NCBI GenBank assembly: GCA_016124935.1
Contig: WGMS01000005.1
Span: 37,437-101,436, forward strand
Source of the DNA: a bacterium
GTDB taxonomy: Bacteria > Cyanobacteriota > Vampirovibrionia > Obscuribacterales > Obscuribacteraceae
Length of the DNA stretch: 64,000 nucleotides
Direction: 5' to 3'
Part shown: piece after piece, positions 46,448 to 55,590 of the stretch
Layout of the letters: each line of letters starts with the position of its first letter
Position numbering within the stretch: the stretch's first letter is position 1
Position numbers and translations under genes: made by a program
The notes under the pieces: generated by a model
The model's input: the letters and a program-made list of their open reading frames with translations, nothing else
Databases searched by the model: none
What the model was told of the DNA's origin: nothing

Positions 46448-47890
46448 CTATAACACATATCGTGGTCTTCGAAGATTGCCCACAACTCCTTCTATAACAT
46501 CTCTAGCGCTATAGCTGGTTTGATCGGGAGCAAGATAACGTGCGATTTCGTTAACGCTTACACCGGCAGTAACCAGCGCCTTCTCTACATATGTGCCTCT
46601 CCGGACCTGGGCGTATCCGACAGCGGACAACAAACCGTTACACAAGCACTTTCTGCCTGCAGTATCTTCTTTAGTACCACCCTTCTTAAGAAAATTAGCC
46701 ACCGGTTCGCCCGGGCATCTGTAACCGATGGAACCGTCACTCTTAACATAGAGAGTACGAAGATAGCCAAGATCACAGGTGCGTTCGCGGCTCTCGTAAG
46801 TCGCCTTCTCCGAGAGTGTGCCGGGAAGCGACACGACCTTGAACGGATAGTTAGAGCTGGAAGCCAGAACCTCTGTAGAGACAGACAGGTCGCCAGCCTG
46901 AACTCCTTGCAATACGAGCTTCTTCACATCGTCACTGAATCCGGACTCGCGGCAGAATGCAAATGGTGTGCCGACCTGAACACCGGACGCTCCCTGGGAT
47001 AGCGCTTCTTCCAGCATTCCTTCACTATCGTAACCACCGGCAAGCCAGAACGGTAGCCCTAGCGCTCGGATTTTACCTAGATCGACCAGATCTCGCTTCC
47101 CGTATATAGGCTCACCTTTTTCGTCCAGCTTCAATCCACCGCGCGGAGGGGCATTATGACCACCGGCTAGATGATTTTCAATCACAAAGCCATCCACCTT
47201 GCTCTTTTTGGCCAACATCTCTGCAAGAGTACTGGAAGAGACAATCGCAATAAATTTAGGTCGCGTCAGATGACTTTGAATCAAATGAGGGAAATCCTCT
47301 GGAGAGAAATATGTCGATACTTCTTCGGATGTAGTCGGATCGCATCTTTCCACATTCAATCTCAAGGAAACCGGCCTGTGCTCGGCAAGAGTGTCCAGTA
47401 CTTCAGGTATCTGCCTGGGGATTCCTGCCCCCATCAGTAGATAATCTACTCCGGCCAGCATGGCGCCATAGATGGACGGCAGAGTAGGCAACTGAATTTT
47501 TTCTAAAAAGTTGATGCCGACAAGGCCGCTATGACCCTCTTTTGCGAGAAACACTTCGACAAAACTGCCAAGAATAAGCAACTCCTCCGCTTCTCGAGAC
47601 AACTTCACGCTATGCATCGGAATGCTTCTGTAGGGAGAGTCGGCTGCCTTTCCTCCAGAAATATGGTATCGCCGGTAAATTCGCTCTGCCATGATACGGT
47701 CAGGGAAATTTGCCACAGCACGTTTGATATCACCGAAGTGATCTCCGTCCTGCAGCCGGCGCACAAGGACATTATCAATCATCGTACCTGACACCACTCC
47801 CAGGTGTCCTTCCGCTGAAACTGCTCTGGCCAGTTTCCAGTTTGAGACGGCAACACCCATGCCTCCCTGGATCAATAAGGGTTCACTCAC
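46448..47890 (-). CDS. Nitronate monooxygenase / 2-nitropropane dioxygenase family flavoprotein
   Basis: 480 residues. GTG start with AGGAGG at 7-nt spacing. FMN-binding TIM barrel features: IQGGMGVAVSNWKLA at the N-terminus, the His in NHLAGGHNAPPRGG, then WLAGGYDS and GVQVGTPFAFC phosphate-binding loops. A C-terminal Cys segment (YRCPGEP and KCLCNGLLSA) is also found in longer members of this group. It probably oxidises nitronates to carbonyls and nitrite; an enoyl-reductase role (PfaD-like) is the alternative, given the desaturase beside it. It is divergent from the molybdopterin-fold gene. Confidence 0.88.
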   Translation of the reverse strand: MSEPLLIQGGMGVAVSNWKLARAVSAEGHLGVVSGTMIDNVLVRRLQDGDHFGDIKRAVANFPDRIMAERIYRRYHISGGKAADSPYRSIPMHSVKLSREAEELLILGSFVEVFLAKEGHSGLVGINFLEKIQLPTLPSIYGAMLAGVDYLLMGAGIPRQIPEVLDTLAEHRPVSLRLNVERCDPTTSEEVSTYFSPEDFPHLIQSHLTRPKFIAIVSSSTLAEMLAKKSKVDGFVIENHLAGGHNAPPRGGLKLDEKGEPIYGKRDLVDLGKIRALGLPFWLAGGYDSEGMLEEALSQGASGVQVGTPFAFCRESGFSDDVKKLVLQGVQAGDLSVSTEVLASSSNYPFKVVSLPGTLSEKATYESRERTCDLGYLRTLYVKSDGSIGYRCPGEPVANFLKKGGTKEDTAGRKCLCNGLLSAVGYAQVRRGTYVEKALVTAGVSVNEIARYLAPDQTSYSARDVIEGVVGNLRRPRYVL

Positions 47891-47958
47891 AAGCTGTCCT
47901 CCTCTTCCAACAAACCGGAAGAGAACATGCTAACAGCCTCCACTGCGACGAAACAGTA

Positions 47959-47974
47959 GTTACAACGTTGTAAC
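47959..47974. promoter_or_regulatory. Perfect 16-bp palindrome between nitronate monooxygenase and molybdopterin-fold genes
   Basis: GTTACAACGTTGTAAC reads the same on both strands. It contains GTTAC-N6-GTAAC exactly as in the tna/tpl promoter region. It lies about 70 bp upstream of the minus-strand start and 183 bp before the plus-strand gene. Confidence 0.65.
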
Positions 47975-48156
47975 CCCGCAATCATCGGCATTTTAGACTG
48001 CAAGACCTCCAAAACCCTGTACAGAGGAACCTCCCAACACACATCTGATTATGTCGGGATATGAATGATTGAAAAAGATATGGATTAATTGAATAATCTG
48101 AATTGCAGGAAAGCGGATGCACAAATTATCCCAGGTGAGCGAAATCGGAGAATCAG

Positions 48157-48627
48157 ATGGAAATTATAGAAGCAGCCACTCTGACAGTCAAAGGGGCTGT
48201 TGATCGCGAGATGCATCTGAATAAGACACAATTGGAAGCTCTGGAATTGATTGAACTTGCTCCTATAGACATCCTGAGCTTCTCTTCGCGTCCACTGGAA
48301 ACTGGTGTCATCTTTGCCGGCACCAGGCTGCGGAAAGTGCTGGAATATGCGGGCATCAAAAGTTACGACACAAAGATCAGATCCAGTATCTACATAGAAG
48401 TAACCGCCAGAGATAGCTTCAAAACGATTTTCTCTTTTCATGAAGTTTTCAACTCGGAGAGAAGCGACTCGATTGTCGTTGTAACCAGAAAGTACGGTCA
48501 GGCAATCGGAGAGGATGAAGGACCGTTTCAGATAATTTCAGCGGCGGATACAAGAACAGGCTCTAGATGGGTAAGGAGACTTGATGGACTGAATGTACGC
48601 CTGGCAAACCAAGAGAAACAGACGTAA
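48157..48627 (+). CDS. Small sulfite-oxidase-fold (Oxidored_molyb-like) protein without Mo-ligand Cys
   Basis: 156 residues; GGAG six bases before the ATG. The fold is recalled from the SUOX/YedY molybdopterin domain: FAGTRLRKVLEYAGI, then a IEVTARDSFKTIFSF strand, a GPFQIIS element and the closing RWVRRLDGLNV. The protein has no Cys at all, so it cannot supply the usual molybdenum thiolate ligand. It is either inactive, a carrier, or cofactor-free. No Tat signal is seen. Location next to nitrate genes suggests a redox link, which is inference. Confidence 0.7.
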   Translation: MEIIEAATLTVKGAVDREMHLNKTQLEALELIELAPIDILSFSSRPLETGVIFAGTRLRKVLEYAGIKSYDTKIRSSIYIEVTARDSFKTIFSFHEVFNSERSDSIVVVTRKYGQAIGEDEGPFQIISAADTRTGSRWVRRLDGLNVRLANQEKQT

Positions 48628-48638
48628 ATCAATGCACT

Positions 48639-49937
48639 TTATACAATACCAGGGAAAAAGCGCCACTTGACCATCTCGCAATACTTCTTGTAATGGTCTT
48701 CTCTAATAAGATGCCTCTCTTCTGTGATTCCCCTGAGACAATAGGTGATGTTGATTATCAGGAGTATCAACATAGACAGCCAGAGAATCTTGCCTTGAAC
48801 GAGCATATAACAGATAAGCGCTAACCACCAGGAGAGGTTCTTCGAAGCATAGGCCGGATGCCGCACCGCTCTATAGGGTCCGCTGATTATGATCCCACGA
48901 TTGGTGAGATTGGAGAAACGCAAGCCGAAGACTACTGTAGACCAGCAATAAATCGACATAAGGATCACAATAGCGAAAGCCATACAGACGGAAAGCACCG
49001 GATGAGAGACATAAATATCCCTGGTCAACTCGTAGGATGCATACTTCCAAGCATAGGCCTCGAATAGCACGTTAAAAGGAGGGTAACAGGCAAGCGCCAC
49101 CACCCAGCCGACAAAGGTCGGCTCCACCGAAGTGAACTGAGTATCAAGAAAGCGGCAGGAAGTCAGATAGCCGAGACTGGCGATGGTAACATCGACAAGA
49201 ATAATCAGATCAATGAAAGCCTTGAAGAAGAGACTCCAGGCAAGAGCCGGATCTCCGCCAGAGAAAGGGAGGTTCAAAAAGGAAGCGGTTGCATCTGTCT
49301 CCCAATAATTCCAGAATGTAATACAACTCACCACCATAAAGGGAATGAAGAAACCCTTGACACCTATACCTCTAAAAAGATTGAAAAAATGCTCTCTCCT
49401 GGCTCCGGGCTCTTCTTCTGATTGTCCAAACAGCATCCTGCCAAAGTTGAGGAGCTCATCATCCCCGGCGCGCTCTTTACCAAAGCGTTCCAACATATAG
49501 AAATAGACAGGCGCCACAAGCAAAATGAAAGGCAACGCAACATAGAAAAATATGATGAATTGAGGGAACCAGAACGTGGCAGTCAGAAAGATCGCACCGG
49601 CACCGGAAAGAGAAAGAACTAGCGCTACCTGCCTGAAAAAGATTCTAAGCCAAGCCCCCCTGTCCAGCTCGCATGGAGCAGCAAAATCGAAATTACGACG
49701 ATGTACCTTGAATAATAGAACCTCTGTCGCCGCCATGACCAGAAAAATAATTAGCATGCCGACTATCTTTCTAAAATCGAAGAAGAGAGTCTGATTTATC
49801 GCTTCGTTACTCTTCATATATATTGCAACGAATGCAAGTATGACTATAGCTGCGAGTCCTGCGTACCCAGTCAAAGGATTCTGGGTCTCGCCGAGCTCCC
49901 AGTCTGGATTTCTAGTTAATAGTAAGGAGTGTTCCAA
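48639..49937 (-). CDS. Multi-pass membrane protein with ICMT-like methyltransferase domain
   Basis: 432 residues with about ten membrane helices. The last 90 residues hold the isoprenylcysteine carboxyl methyltransferase-like signature: GIIISGPYRAVRHPAYASKN, then EERHLIREDHYKKYCEMV. These motifs bind S-adenosylmethionine in the membrane. The N-terminal 300 residues are an additional unassigned membrane region. The substrate is unknown. TTG start with no clear ribosome site, so the N-terminus may differ. Confidence 0.75.
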   Translation of the reverse strand: MEHSLLLTRNPDWELGETQNPLTGYAGLAAIVILAFVAIYMKSNEAINQTLFFDFRKIVGMLIIFLVMAATEVLLFKVHRRNFDFAAPCELDRGAWLRIFFRQVALVLSLSGAGAIFLTATFWFPQFIIFFYVALPFILLVAPVYFYMLERFGKERAGDDELLNFGRMLFGQSEEEPGARREHFFNLFRGIGVKGFFIPFMVVSCITFWNYWETDATASFLNLPFSGGDPALAWSLFFKAFIDLIILVDVTIASLGYLTSCRFLDTQFTSVEPTFVGWVVALACYPPFNVLFEAYAWKYASYELTRDIYVSHPVLSVCMAFAIVILMSIYCWSTVVFGLRFSNLTNRGIIISGPYRAVRHPAYASKNLSWWLALICYMLVQGKILWLSMLILLIINITYCLRGITEERHLIREDHYKKYCEMVKWRFFPGIV

Positions 49938-50290
49938 GTCGATTATTCAGTGGGTGAGTAGCCAGCAGGAATCACAAATATTATAGTTAATATCTAGCTG
50001 ATCGGAGCACTATTAAGTAATCAATCAAAGGATTGATGCTGCTGCCGTCATCATCTCATAGAATCGAACCATACCGAAACCTCCAAAGACGCCAGGGATC
50101 AGCGTATATCGATCTCAAATTCACTAACCTACAAGAAAACAGAACCAAACGGGCTGTCGCCACCAGATCTAGATAATCTCTATCAAGTTCTAATACCGGG
50201 GCGAGCGGACATGTACCGAGGTTCTGTTTTCTGTTGCGGACCAATCGGTTAAAATCCATTCAGTTCTACTCCTAGAATTCCGGAGGAGCT
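49938..50290. other. 350-bp non-coding region with a long-range inverted repeat
   Basis: No supported gene. AGAAAACAGAACC at 50134-50146 is repeated in inverse at 50220-50232 (13 of 13 bases), 73 bp apart. It could fold into a long stem in RNA or be a binding-site pair upstream of the RIC gene. A minus-strand frame (50056-50259) spanning it shows no protein features. I looked for a tRNA here and found none. Confidence 0.5.
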
Positions 50291-50968
50291 TTGAGAAAGC
50301 ACTCGACGAAACTAAGCCTGTCCGAAATAGCCAATTCAGACTTGAGAGCAGCCTTCATTCTGGAGCTCTTTGGGCTTAGCTTCTCCGATAATGGACCAAT
50401 GAGCCTGGAACAGGCCTCCGAAGAAGCCGGTATTCCCATAGAATATGTACGAAACACCCTGAGCAGATATCTCGACAAAGACTTCAATCCGGAAGACACG
50501 CTGACAGCGATTCTTTCCAACATAGTGACCGTTCATCACTCCTTCACATGGAAGGTCTTGCCGGAGATAGAGAGGCTATTCGAAGGAATTGCGCCTGGCA
50601 CGGATCTGGAGAAAGCAAGAGACCTTTTCATTAAAATGGCAGCGAACATCCGAAACCACTCCAGGGACGAAGAACAGCGATTCTTTCCTCGCTTGAGAGA
50701 GCTGGAAGCTACAGGAATAGAAACGCTATCGGTCGAAGAGCTGGAAGAAGAGCTGGTGAGTATGGAAGACGACCACGCCAATTGCCTTGGTGCATTGAAA
50801 AGACTACAGATCCTGACAGGCGGCTATGTCATACAAGATAACGATCCACCGGACTATAAACTGCTAATGCGACTACTTCGGCTTCTTGAATTCGACCTGA
50901 AAGTCCACATTCACAAAGAGAACAACTTATTGCACAGAAAACTGAAGAATCTATTGGAAGTGAAATAA
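50291..50968 (+). CDS. ric: Di-iron iron-sulfur-cluster repair protein (RIC, YtfE/ScdA type)
   Basis: 225 residues; TTG start with GGAGG upstream at 4-nt spacing. Residues about 80-220 form a hemerythrin-like bundle with iron ligands in TVHHSF, NHSRDEEQRFFP, EDDHANC and KVHIHKENNLLHRK. The N-terminal region (1-75) corresponds to the ScdA_N/DUF542 part, but the usual conserved Cys is absent. RIC proteins repair iron-sulfur clusters damaged by NO or oxidants. This fits a nitrate-respiring organism that also makes a globin. Confidence 0.88.
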   Translation: MRKHSTKLSLSEIANSDLRAAFILELFGLSFSDNGPMSLEQASEEAGIPIEYVRNTLSRYLDKDFNPEDTLTAILSNIVTVHHSFTWKVLPEIERLFEGIAPGTDLEKARDLFIKMAANIRNHSRDEEQRFFPRLRELEATGIETLSVEELEEELVSMEDDHANCLGALKRLQILTGGYVIQDNDPPDYKLLMRLLRLLEFDLKVHIHKENNLLHRKLKNLLEVK

Positions 50969-51042
50969 TCCGGTTCTGGCAGATAAGCCAATCTGGAGGA
51001 AAGCAGTCAAACTCCAACCAGTGCTGCTAAAATGCAGTATCT

Positions 51043-51885
51043 ATGATCACAGTAGACAGCCCATACCAAGATTCCTCCGGCTCTTTCCATCTGGATAAGC
51101 CTCTAGAAGAACCTGCCCTCAAATACGGTTTCGTCGACCGAGACCGCTGGAATGTTCTCGATCTGCTCACCATTTTCGGCGCCAGGGCGGTCACCACCCA
51201 TGTTTTCTATGACATTGACATGGGCTGGGAAGAGGATAAACGAAAAGCCCTGGAAAAAGAAAGGGTTCATATAACCGTCACCGCTTTTTTGCTGAAAGCG
51301 ATAGCCATAGCCCAGCTCAATCATCCTGCCTCCCGCACCATTCTTTTGCCAGGCTTGAGAATTGTGGTGCTGGAGGATGTAACTGCCGGATTCACCGTCG
51401 AAAGAGAAGTGCACGGCAAACCGGTGGTTTTCTTCGGCGAAATCGAACGCGCCCACGAAAAACCGCTTACGGAAATTGCCTCGGAGCTGAAAGACTATGT
51501 CGAGAAAGACATCGATCAGATGCCGAAGCTGAAAGAGCAGCTTCTCTTTACCCGCTTTCCCTGGCTGGCAAGGCAGCTGATTTTTCATATCGGCTCCTGG
51601 ATACCACGTTGCCGCTTGATATGCATGCGCGCCACCTTCGGTCTGAGCTCTCTAGGAGCCCTCGGTGTCAAATCGGCTTTCGGTCCCAGTGTCTGCACTT
51701 CGGTGTTCGGAGTCGGCAAAGTCGAAGACAGGGTGGTGGTCAAAGATGGCAAAGTGGTATCGAGGCCGATGCTGAGCCTCGCCCTCAGTTTCGACCAGCG
51801 CGTTATGGACGGCGGTCAGGCTGCCGAGTTTGTTCTAGAGGTAAAACGCCTGCTGGAAGGAGAGCTAGAGAAGCATCTGGTCTAG
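51043..51885 (+). CDS. E2-type acyltransferase catalytic fold lacking lipoyl domain and catalytic His
   Basis: 280 residues matching the chloramphenicol-acetyltransferase-like catalytic domain of 2-oxoacid dehydrogenase E2 subunits. The family motif DHRVxDGAxAAxF appears as FDQRVMDGGQAAEF (about 255-268), so the catalytic His is Gln while the Asp-Gly are kept. No lipoyl or peripheral-subunit-binding domain is present. A hydrophobic patch (RLICMRATFGLSSLG) replaces the usual Thr-x-x-N-x-Gly region. The protein is probably not a normal E2 enzyme; a structural or altered acyl-transfer role is possible. Confidence 0.8.
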   Translation: MITVDSPYQDSSGSFHLDKPLEEPALKYGFVDRDRWNVLDLLTIFGARAVTTHVFYDIDMGWEEDKRKALEKERVHITVTAFLLKAIAIAQLNHPASRTILLPGLRIVVLEDVTAGFTVEREVHGKPVVFFGEIERAHEKPLTEIASELKDYVEKDIDQMPKLKEQLLFTRFPWLARQLIFHIGSWIPRCRLICMRATFGLSSLGALGVKSAFGPSVCTSVFGVGKVEDRVVVKDGKVVSRPMLSLALSFDQRVMDGGQAAEFVLEVKRLLEGELEKHLV

Positions 51886-51896
51886 TTTGCTCTGCC

Positions 51897-52760
51897 TCAA
51901 TTATCCCGCACAAAAGTGGTGATCGCATCCACCACCTCGTCTTTAAGCTCACCACCCTGCAAGAGCAAATGCCCGCTGCCGCTAATTTCTCTAACTACTA
52001 TACGATCTGTCCTCAAACTTTCCAGGAACTTCTTGGTGGAAGCCGCCTTGCAGACACAATCCTTCTCTCCGCGCAGCACCAAAACCGGCACCGCAGGCGA
52101 TATCGACATCAACTGACAGGCATTTACGACCAGAACTGATTTGAGCAGTTCACTGACTTCAAGAGACTTGCGATTCATCGGATCGGCAAGAAACGCCTCC
52201 AGGCTCTCGGGCTCATCGCGCAGGAAACGCCGGGCGAAAGGTGCCAGGTCTATCTCTTGTCGGGGGTTTATACCAATCTGAATGAGCGATGTGAGCGCAT
52301 GGGGAATAAGCGGCAGACTGACCATTCTGGGACGAATACAGGGGCTGGACAGAATCAGGGCAGAGATAAGGTCCGGATACATGGTCGCCAGCCGCCTTGC
52401 CATATGGGCTCCCAGGCTCTCCCCCAGGCAGACGAATGAAGTCTCTGGACCGCAATAGCGTTCTTTTAAAAGCTTCATCAATGCACCGAGGTCTTCTAGA
52501 CTGCCTTTATAGTCCACTTCCCGGGGTTGCTTTGCCGGCGCTTCCTGAAAGTAGTGCTTGCCGAAACCACGTATATCCGGCGCCACCACCACGGCACCGT
52601 CGGATGCCAATCGTTGCGCCAGACGCTCAAAAGAACGCCCGTGCATCATCAAGCCATGGATGGCAAGATAGAGCGTACTGGGACTGGAGACTCTCTCTGT
52701 CCCCCAGGTATAGAAATGCATTTCCCGATTTATCTCGGGAAGAACAACGCGCTCATCCAT
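51897..52760 (-). CDS. Alpha/beta hydrolase
   Basis: 287 residues with the full alpha/beta hydrolase layout. An HGLMMHGRSF oxyanion loop is followed by the nucleophile Ser in CLGESLGAHMAR, the Asp in LRGEKDCVC and the His in GSGHLLLQGG. Likely an esterase or lipase-like enzyme, with no signal peptide. It follows the permease at 52827 on the same strand with a 66-bp gap that contains a pentanucleotide repeat touching the start region. Confidence 0.9.
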   Translation of the reverse strand: MDERVVLPEINREMHFYTWGTERVSSPSTLYLAIHGLMMHGRSFERLAQRLASDGAVVVAPDIRGFGKHYFQEAPAKQPREVDYKGSLEDLGALMKLLKERYCGPETSFVCLGESLGAHMARRLATMYPDLISALILSSPCIRPRMVSLPLIPHALTSLIQIGINPRQEIDLAPFARRFLRDEPESLEAFLADPMNRKSLEVSELLKSVLVVNACQLMSISPAVPVLVLRGEKDCVCKAASTKKFLESLRTDRIVVREISGSGHLLLQGGELKDEVVDAITTFVRDN

Positions 52761-52766
52761 ATTATT

Positions 52767-52786
52767 GATTTGATTTGATTTGATTT
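52767..52786 (-). repeat. Pentanucleotide tandem repeat (AAATC x4) upstream of the hydrolase start
   Basis: Four perfect copies of GATTT (AAATC on the coding strand) begin 6 bp upstream of the hydrolase ATG. They occupy the place of the ribosome site, so copy number changes could alter translation. Confidence 0.8.
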
Positions 52787-52826
52787 GCTCTACTCAAATT
52801 GCTCTGCAATGCTTCTATTTTAGCGC

Positions 52827-54218
52827 CTATCGCCGGGAGAACTCCTGTAGCCTCTTATCGCTCTCGACCTTTATATAACTTCTCTCGCGAATCTCCCGCC
52901 CGCGCATGAAAGTATAGACAGCGATGGCGCAAGCCCAGCCCTGGATAGAGCAGATTCCCTGATGCCAGCTCTCCAGCCCCGGTATGACGCCGGCGGTGGC
53001 CACTCCCACCAGACAACCGGCCAGCAAAGCGCTGACTGCCGCCCGGGAAAATGCGGGCAGCTCTTCGTCCCGGGGCGGCTTAGAGAAATCCGAGTCCTGG
53101 CGGTAAAGCTTTCTGACAATGAAATACTCGGCGATTATGATAACTGTAGGCACTGCAAGCAGGACGCAGTTTAGCGATGCCACTTTCTCGAGGGCGCCGG
53201 CGCAACCCGTGCCGGAGAGAACCACAGCCACCAGAGCGCCCAGCACCGTCAAAAGGGTGACAGCCTTTCTATGAGGCAGTTTTATAAGGTGATTGAGGGC
53301 GTTGGTAGAGCCATATAGATTGGAGTCATTGGCGGCAAAATAAGACGCCGAGAGAACCAGGGCGCCTAAGATGGCGATGCCCCCGAAAGAATAGTCGTTC
53401 ATGAAGGCTGTAGCCCCGGCATAATCTGTTATTCCGGTCATACGACCGACCAGCCAGCCGGTGGTCGGAAAGATAATCTGCCCGATGGTAAGGGCGAAGG
53501 CCACAGGAAGCAGGGTGGCTGAAACACGACTTCTGCCATAACGCCAGTAGTCAGCCTCATTACCCCAGACAGAGACCCCGATGATGAAATTGGCCACCAT
53601 GGCGAAGGCGGCAAGCCCCGTACAGGTACCGGGCTCGGTCAAAACCGACATCGGCACGGTCTGGATGGTCTTGAAAAAAGTGTAGCCCACCCAGAAGATG
53701 AGAAGCGGAGCGGCGAAAAAGCGGGCGAAATTAGCCACGCCTTTGAAACCCCAGAAATTATTGAAAGCCATGACGATGGCCAGAATCGGAGCCAGCACCG
53801 TCAAAGAGAGATCAAAATGGAAGAGCCCATGAAGATTCTCTGCCAGAAAAAGACTGCAAAGCCCATACCAGGCAATAAACATAAAGACCAGATTGCAGGC
53901 GACTATCTTGTTGCCGCTACGTCCGAACACGCTTCGAATCAGCCCGCCATAGCTCCAGCCGCTGCGAGCGCCGATATGACAGGCAGGAATGGCGTAAGCC
54001 AGCATGAGCAGGCAGCTCAACACCGCAAATCCGACCACCTGCATGAAGGAGAGCCCCTCTTTGAACCAGATGAAGCCCTGTAGCACACCGGGAAAGAAGG
54101 TCACCATCGTAATCCAAAGAAGACCCATGGTGACGGGATTGCGACGCTCGCCCTCCGCAATCGCCTCGTCGGCGTGGGATATATCGACCTGATTTGTCTG
54201 ATTCGTCAGACTGGACAA
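52827..54218 (-). CDS. NCS1-family nucleobase/cation symporter
   Basis: 463 residues, twelve membrane helices. CodB/NCS1-like signatures: GLLWITMVTFFPGVLQG at helix 1, IPACHIGARSGWSYGG, and the helix-6 NFIIGVSVWGNEADYWRYGRS. These transporters import cytosine, purines, thiamine or allantoin with Na+ or H+. TTG start with AGAGGG nine bases upstream. The hydrolase gene downstream may belong to the same transcript. Confidence 0.9.
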   Translation of the reverse strand: MSSLTNQTNQVDISHADEAIAEGERRNPVTMGLLWITMVTFFPGVLQGFIWFKEGLSFMQVVGFAVLSCLLMLAYAIPACHIGARSGWSYGGLIRSVFGRSGNKIVACNLVFMFIAWYGLCSLFLAENLHGLFHFDLSLTVLAPILAIVMAFNNFWGFKGVANFARFFAAPLLIFWVGYTFFKTIQTVPMSVLTEPGTCTGLAAFAMVANFIIGVSVWGNEADYWRYGRSRVSATLLPVAFALTIGQIIFPTTGWLVGRMTGITDYAGATAFMNDYSFGGIAILGALVLSASYFAANDSNLYGSTNALNHLIKLPHRKAVTLLTVLGALVAVVLSGTGCAGALEKVASLNCVLLAVPTVIIIAEYFIVRKLYRQDSDFSKPPRDEELPAFSRAAVSALLAGCLVGVATAGVIPGLESWHQGICSIQGWACAIAVYTFMRGREIRERSYIKVESDKRLQEFSRR

Positions 54219-54260
54219 TGACGCAGACCCTCTATCTATTCACAAACGCGACTCTAATAT

Positions 54261-55583
54261 ATGGCTTTTAAAGAGAGTTGTCATGAGAAGATTGGGGTTT
54301 CTACGAAACATTTTTACTTTTGTTATCTCCAATCTGCTAAATTCGAAAGGGTATATTTGAAAGAGGGGCTTTCTCGGCGGATTGACGCTGTGATATCGTC
54401 TTCGGTGCCTTTTCTACTTCGCGGAGCAACACGGCTAGTGAGAATCGATCATCTATGGCCTTTGATGGAGAAGGTTCCGGACAGCCTTAATGCGCGCGAG
54501 TACTATGAGCTTGGTGTGGTCTATCGGCTTACGGGCTGGATCGAGCTGGCTAAAGATTGTCTCTACCGGGCAGAAACCATGGCTAATGGAGACGAAGTGG
54601 CGGTCCACGCAGAACGTCTGCGCCGCACTGAACTGCCCAGGATGGAAGTGCCCAACGCCGCTGTGGAAGGCAATATCGAAGGTTTCAACTTAATGCGCAC
54701 CGAGCCGGATAAGGCGAAAAAGGTCTTTGAACGCTTGATGGAAACCTATCCCGATTTCGAGTGGCCCTTCACCAATTTGGCAAAAATCTACATCCGCGAA
54801 GGAAACACCGAAAAAGCCCGGGGTCTTGCCCGCTATGCCCATTCGGTCAATGCCCAGCTTTTGAGGCCGATAGAGCTAATGGCGCATATCGAGCTGGAAG
54901 AAGAGAACGACAAACAGGCCCTCTCTCTTTTCGAGGAGCTTCTCAAACTCTCTCCTTTGAATTTCGAGTATCTGATAGCCCTTTTACAGCTACGCAACGC
55001 CGTCTTGAACTGGCCCCCCGACAATCCGCCCGATAGTTACGGTGCCCTCGATTACTATGAGATAGGCTACTGGTACCTGGCCAACCAGAGATACGCACTT
55101 TCGAAAAAGAATTTCGAAAAAGCCATAGAGCTTGCCGGTCCCGAAGAGAACTATGTAAAAGTAGATGCTGAGCGCTTGATCAAGACCCAGCTCCCCAAAG
55201 TAGATCTGCCGGAACACGCCGAAAAGAGGTTTTCATTGTGCTGCGATCAGTTCGAAAAAGACGAAGAGAAAGCAACCAGAGAGTTGAAAGAGCTGACCGA
55301 AGAGTTCCCCGATTTCGAGCGTGCCCAGGTCCTGCTGGCCACCCTTGAAAAAGCGCATGGCAACGGGGAAAAAGCAGAAGAGCTGATTGACAGCGTACTC
55401 TCTGAAAATCCCGACTTCATGCCGGCGATAGAGATGGCCTATTATTTCGCCCTGACCCAAAATGACCTGAAGCTAGCCCTGCAACACATAGAGCATGGTA
55501 TCAGCCTCAATCCTTTTAACACCGATTTCATTTACGCCAAAATGGCCCTTGCCCGCAAGCTGTACGAAGCAAGAACAGCCTGA
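54261..55583 (+). CDS. TPR protein with internal duplication
   Basis: 440 residues. Residues about 75-245 and 250-430 are two copies of the same module: DSLNAREYYELGVVYRLTGW and DSYGALDYYEIGYWYLANQR begin them, and TYPDFEWPFTNLAKIYIREG aligns with EFPDFERAQVLLATLEKAHG. Within each copy several TPR hairpins occur, followed by ELMAHIELEEENDKQAL / EMAYYFALTQNDLKLAL. No catalytic motif. The first 40 residues look unlike the rest, so the true start may be further in. Cytoplasmic adaptor is the simplest guess. Confidence 0.75.
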   Translation: MAFKESCHEKIGVSTKHFYFCYLQSAKFERVYLKEGLSRRIDAVISSSVPFLLRGATRLVRIDHLWPLMEKVPDSLNAREYYELGVVYRLTGWIELAKDCLYRAETMANGDEVAVHAERLRRTELPRMEVPNAAVEGNIEGFNLMRTEPDKAKKVFERLMETYPDFEWPFTNLAKIYIREGNTEKARGLARYAHSVNAQLLRPIELMAHIELEEENDKQALSLFEELLKLSPLNFEYLIALLQLRNAVLNWPPDNPPDSYGALDYYEIGYWYLANQRYALSKKNFEKAIELAGPEENYVKVDAERLIKTQLPKVDLPEHAEKRFSLCCDQFEKDEEKATRELKELTEEFPDFERAQVLLATLEKAHGNGEKAEELIDSVLSENPDFMPAIEMAYYFALTQNDLKLALQHIEHGISLNPFNTDFIYAKMALARKLYEARTA

Positions 55584-55590
55584 GCCAGAG

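Noticed and set aside
50180..50280. Possible tRNA in the gap before the RIC gene
   Set aside because: A TTCGATT-like string was seen on the minus strand, but the flanking bases cannot form a T-stem, and no acceptor stem was found.
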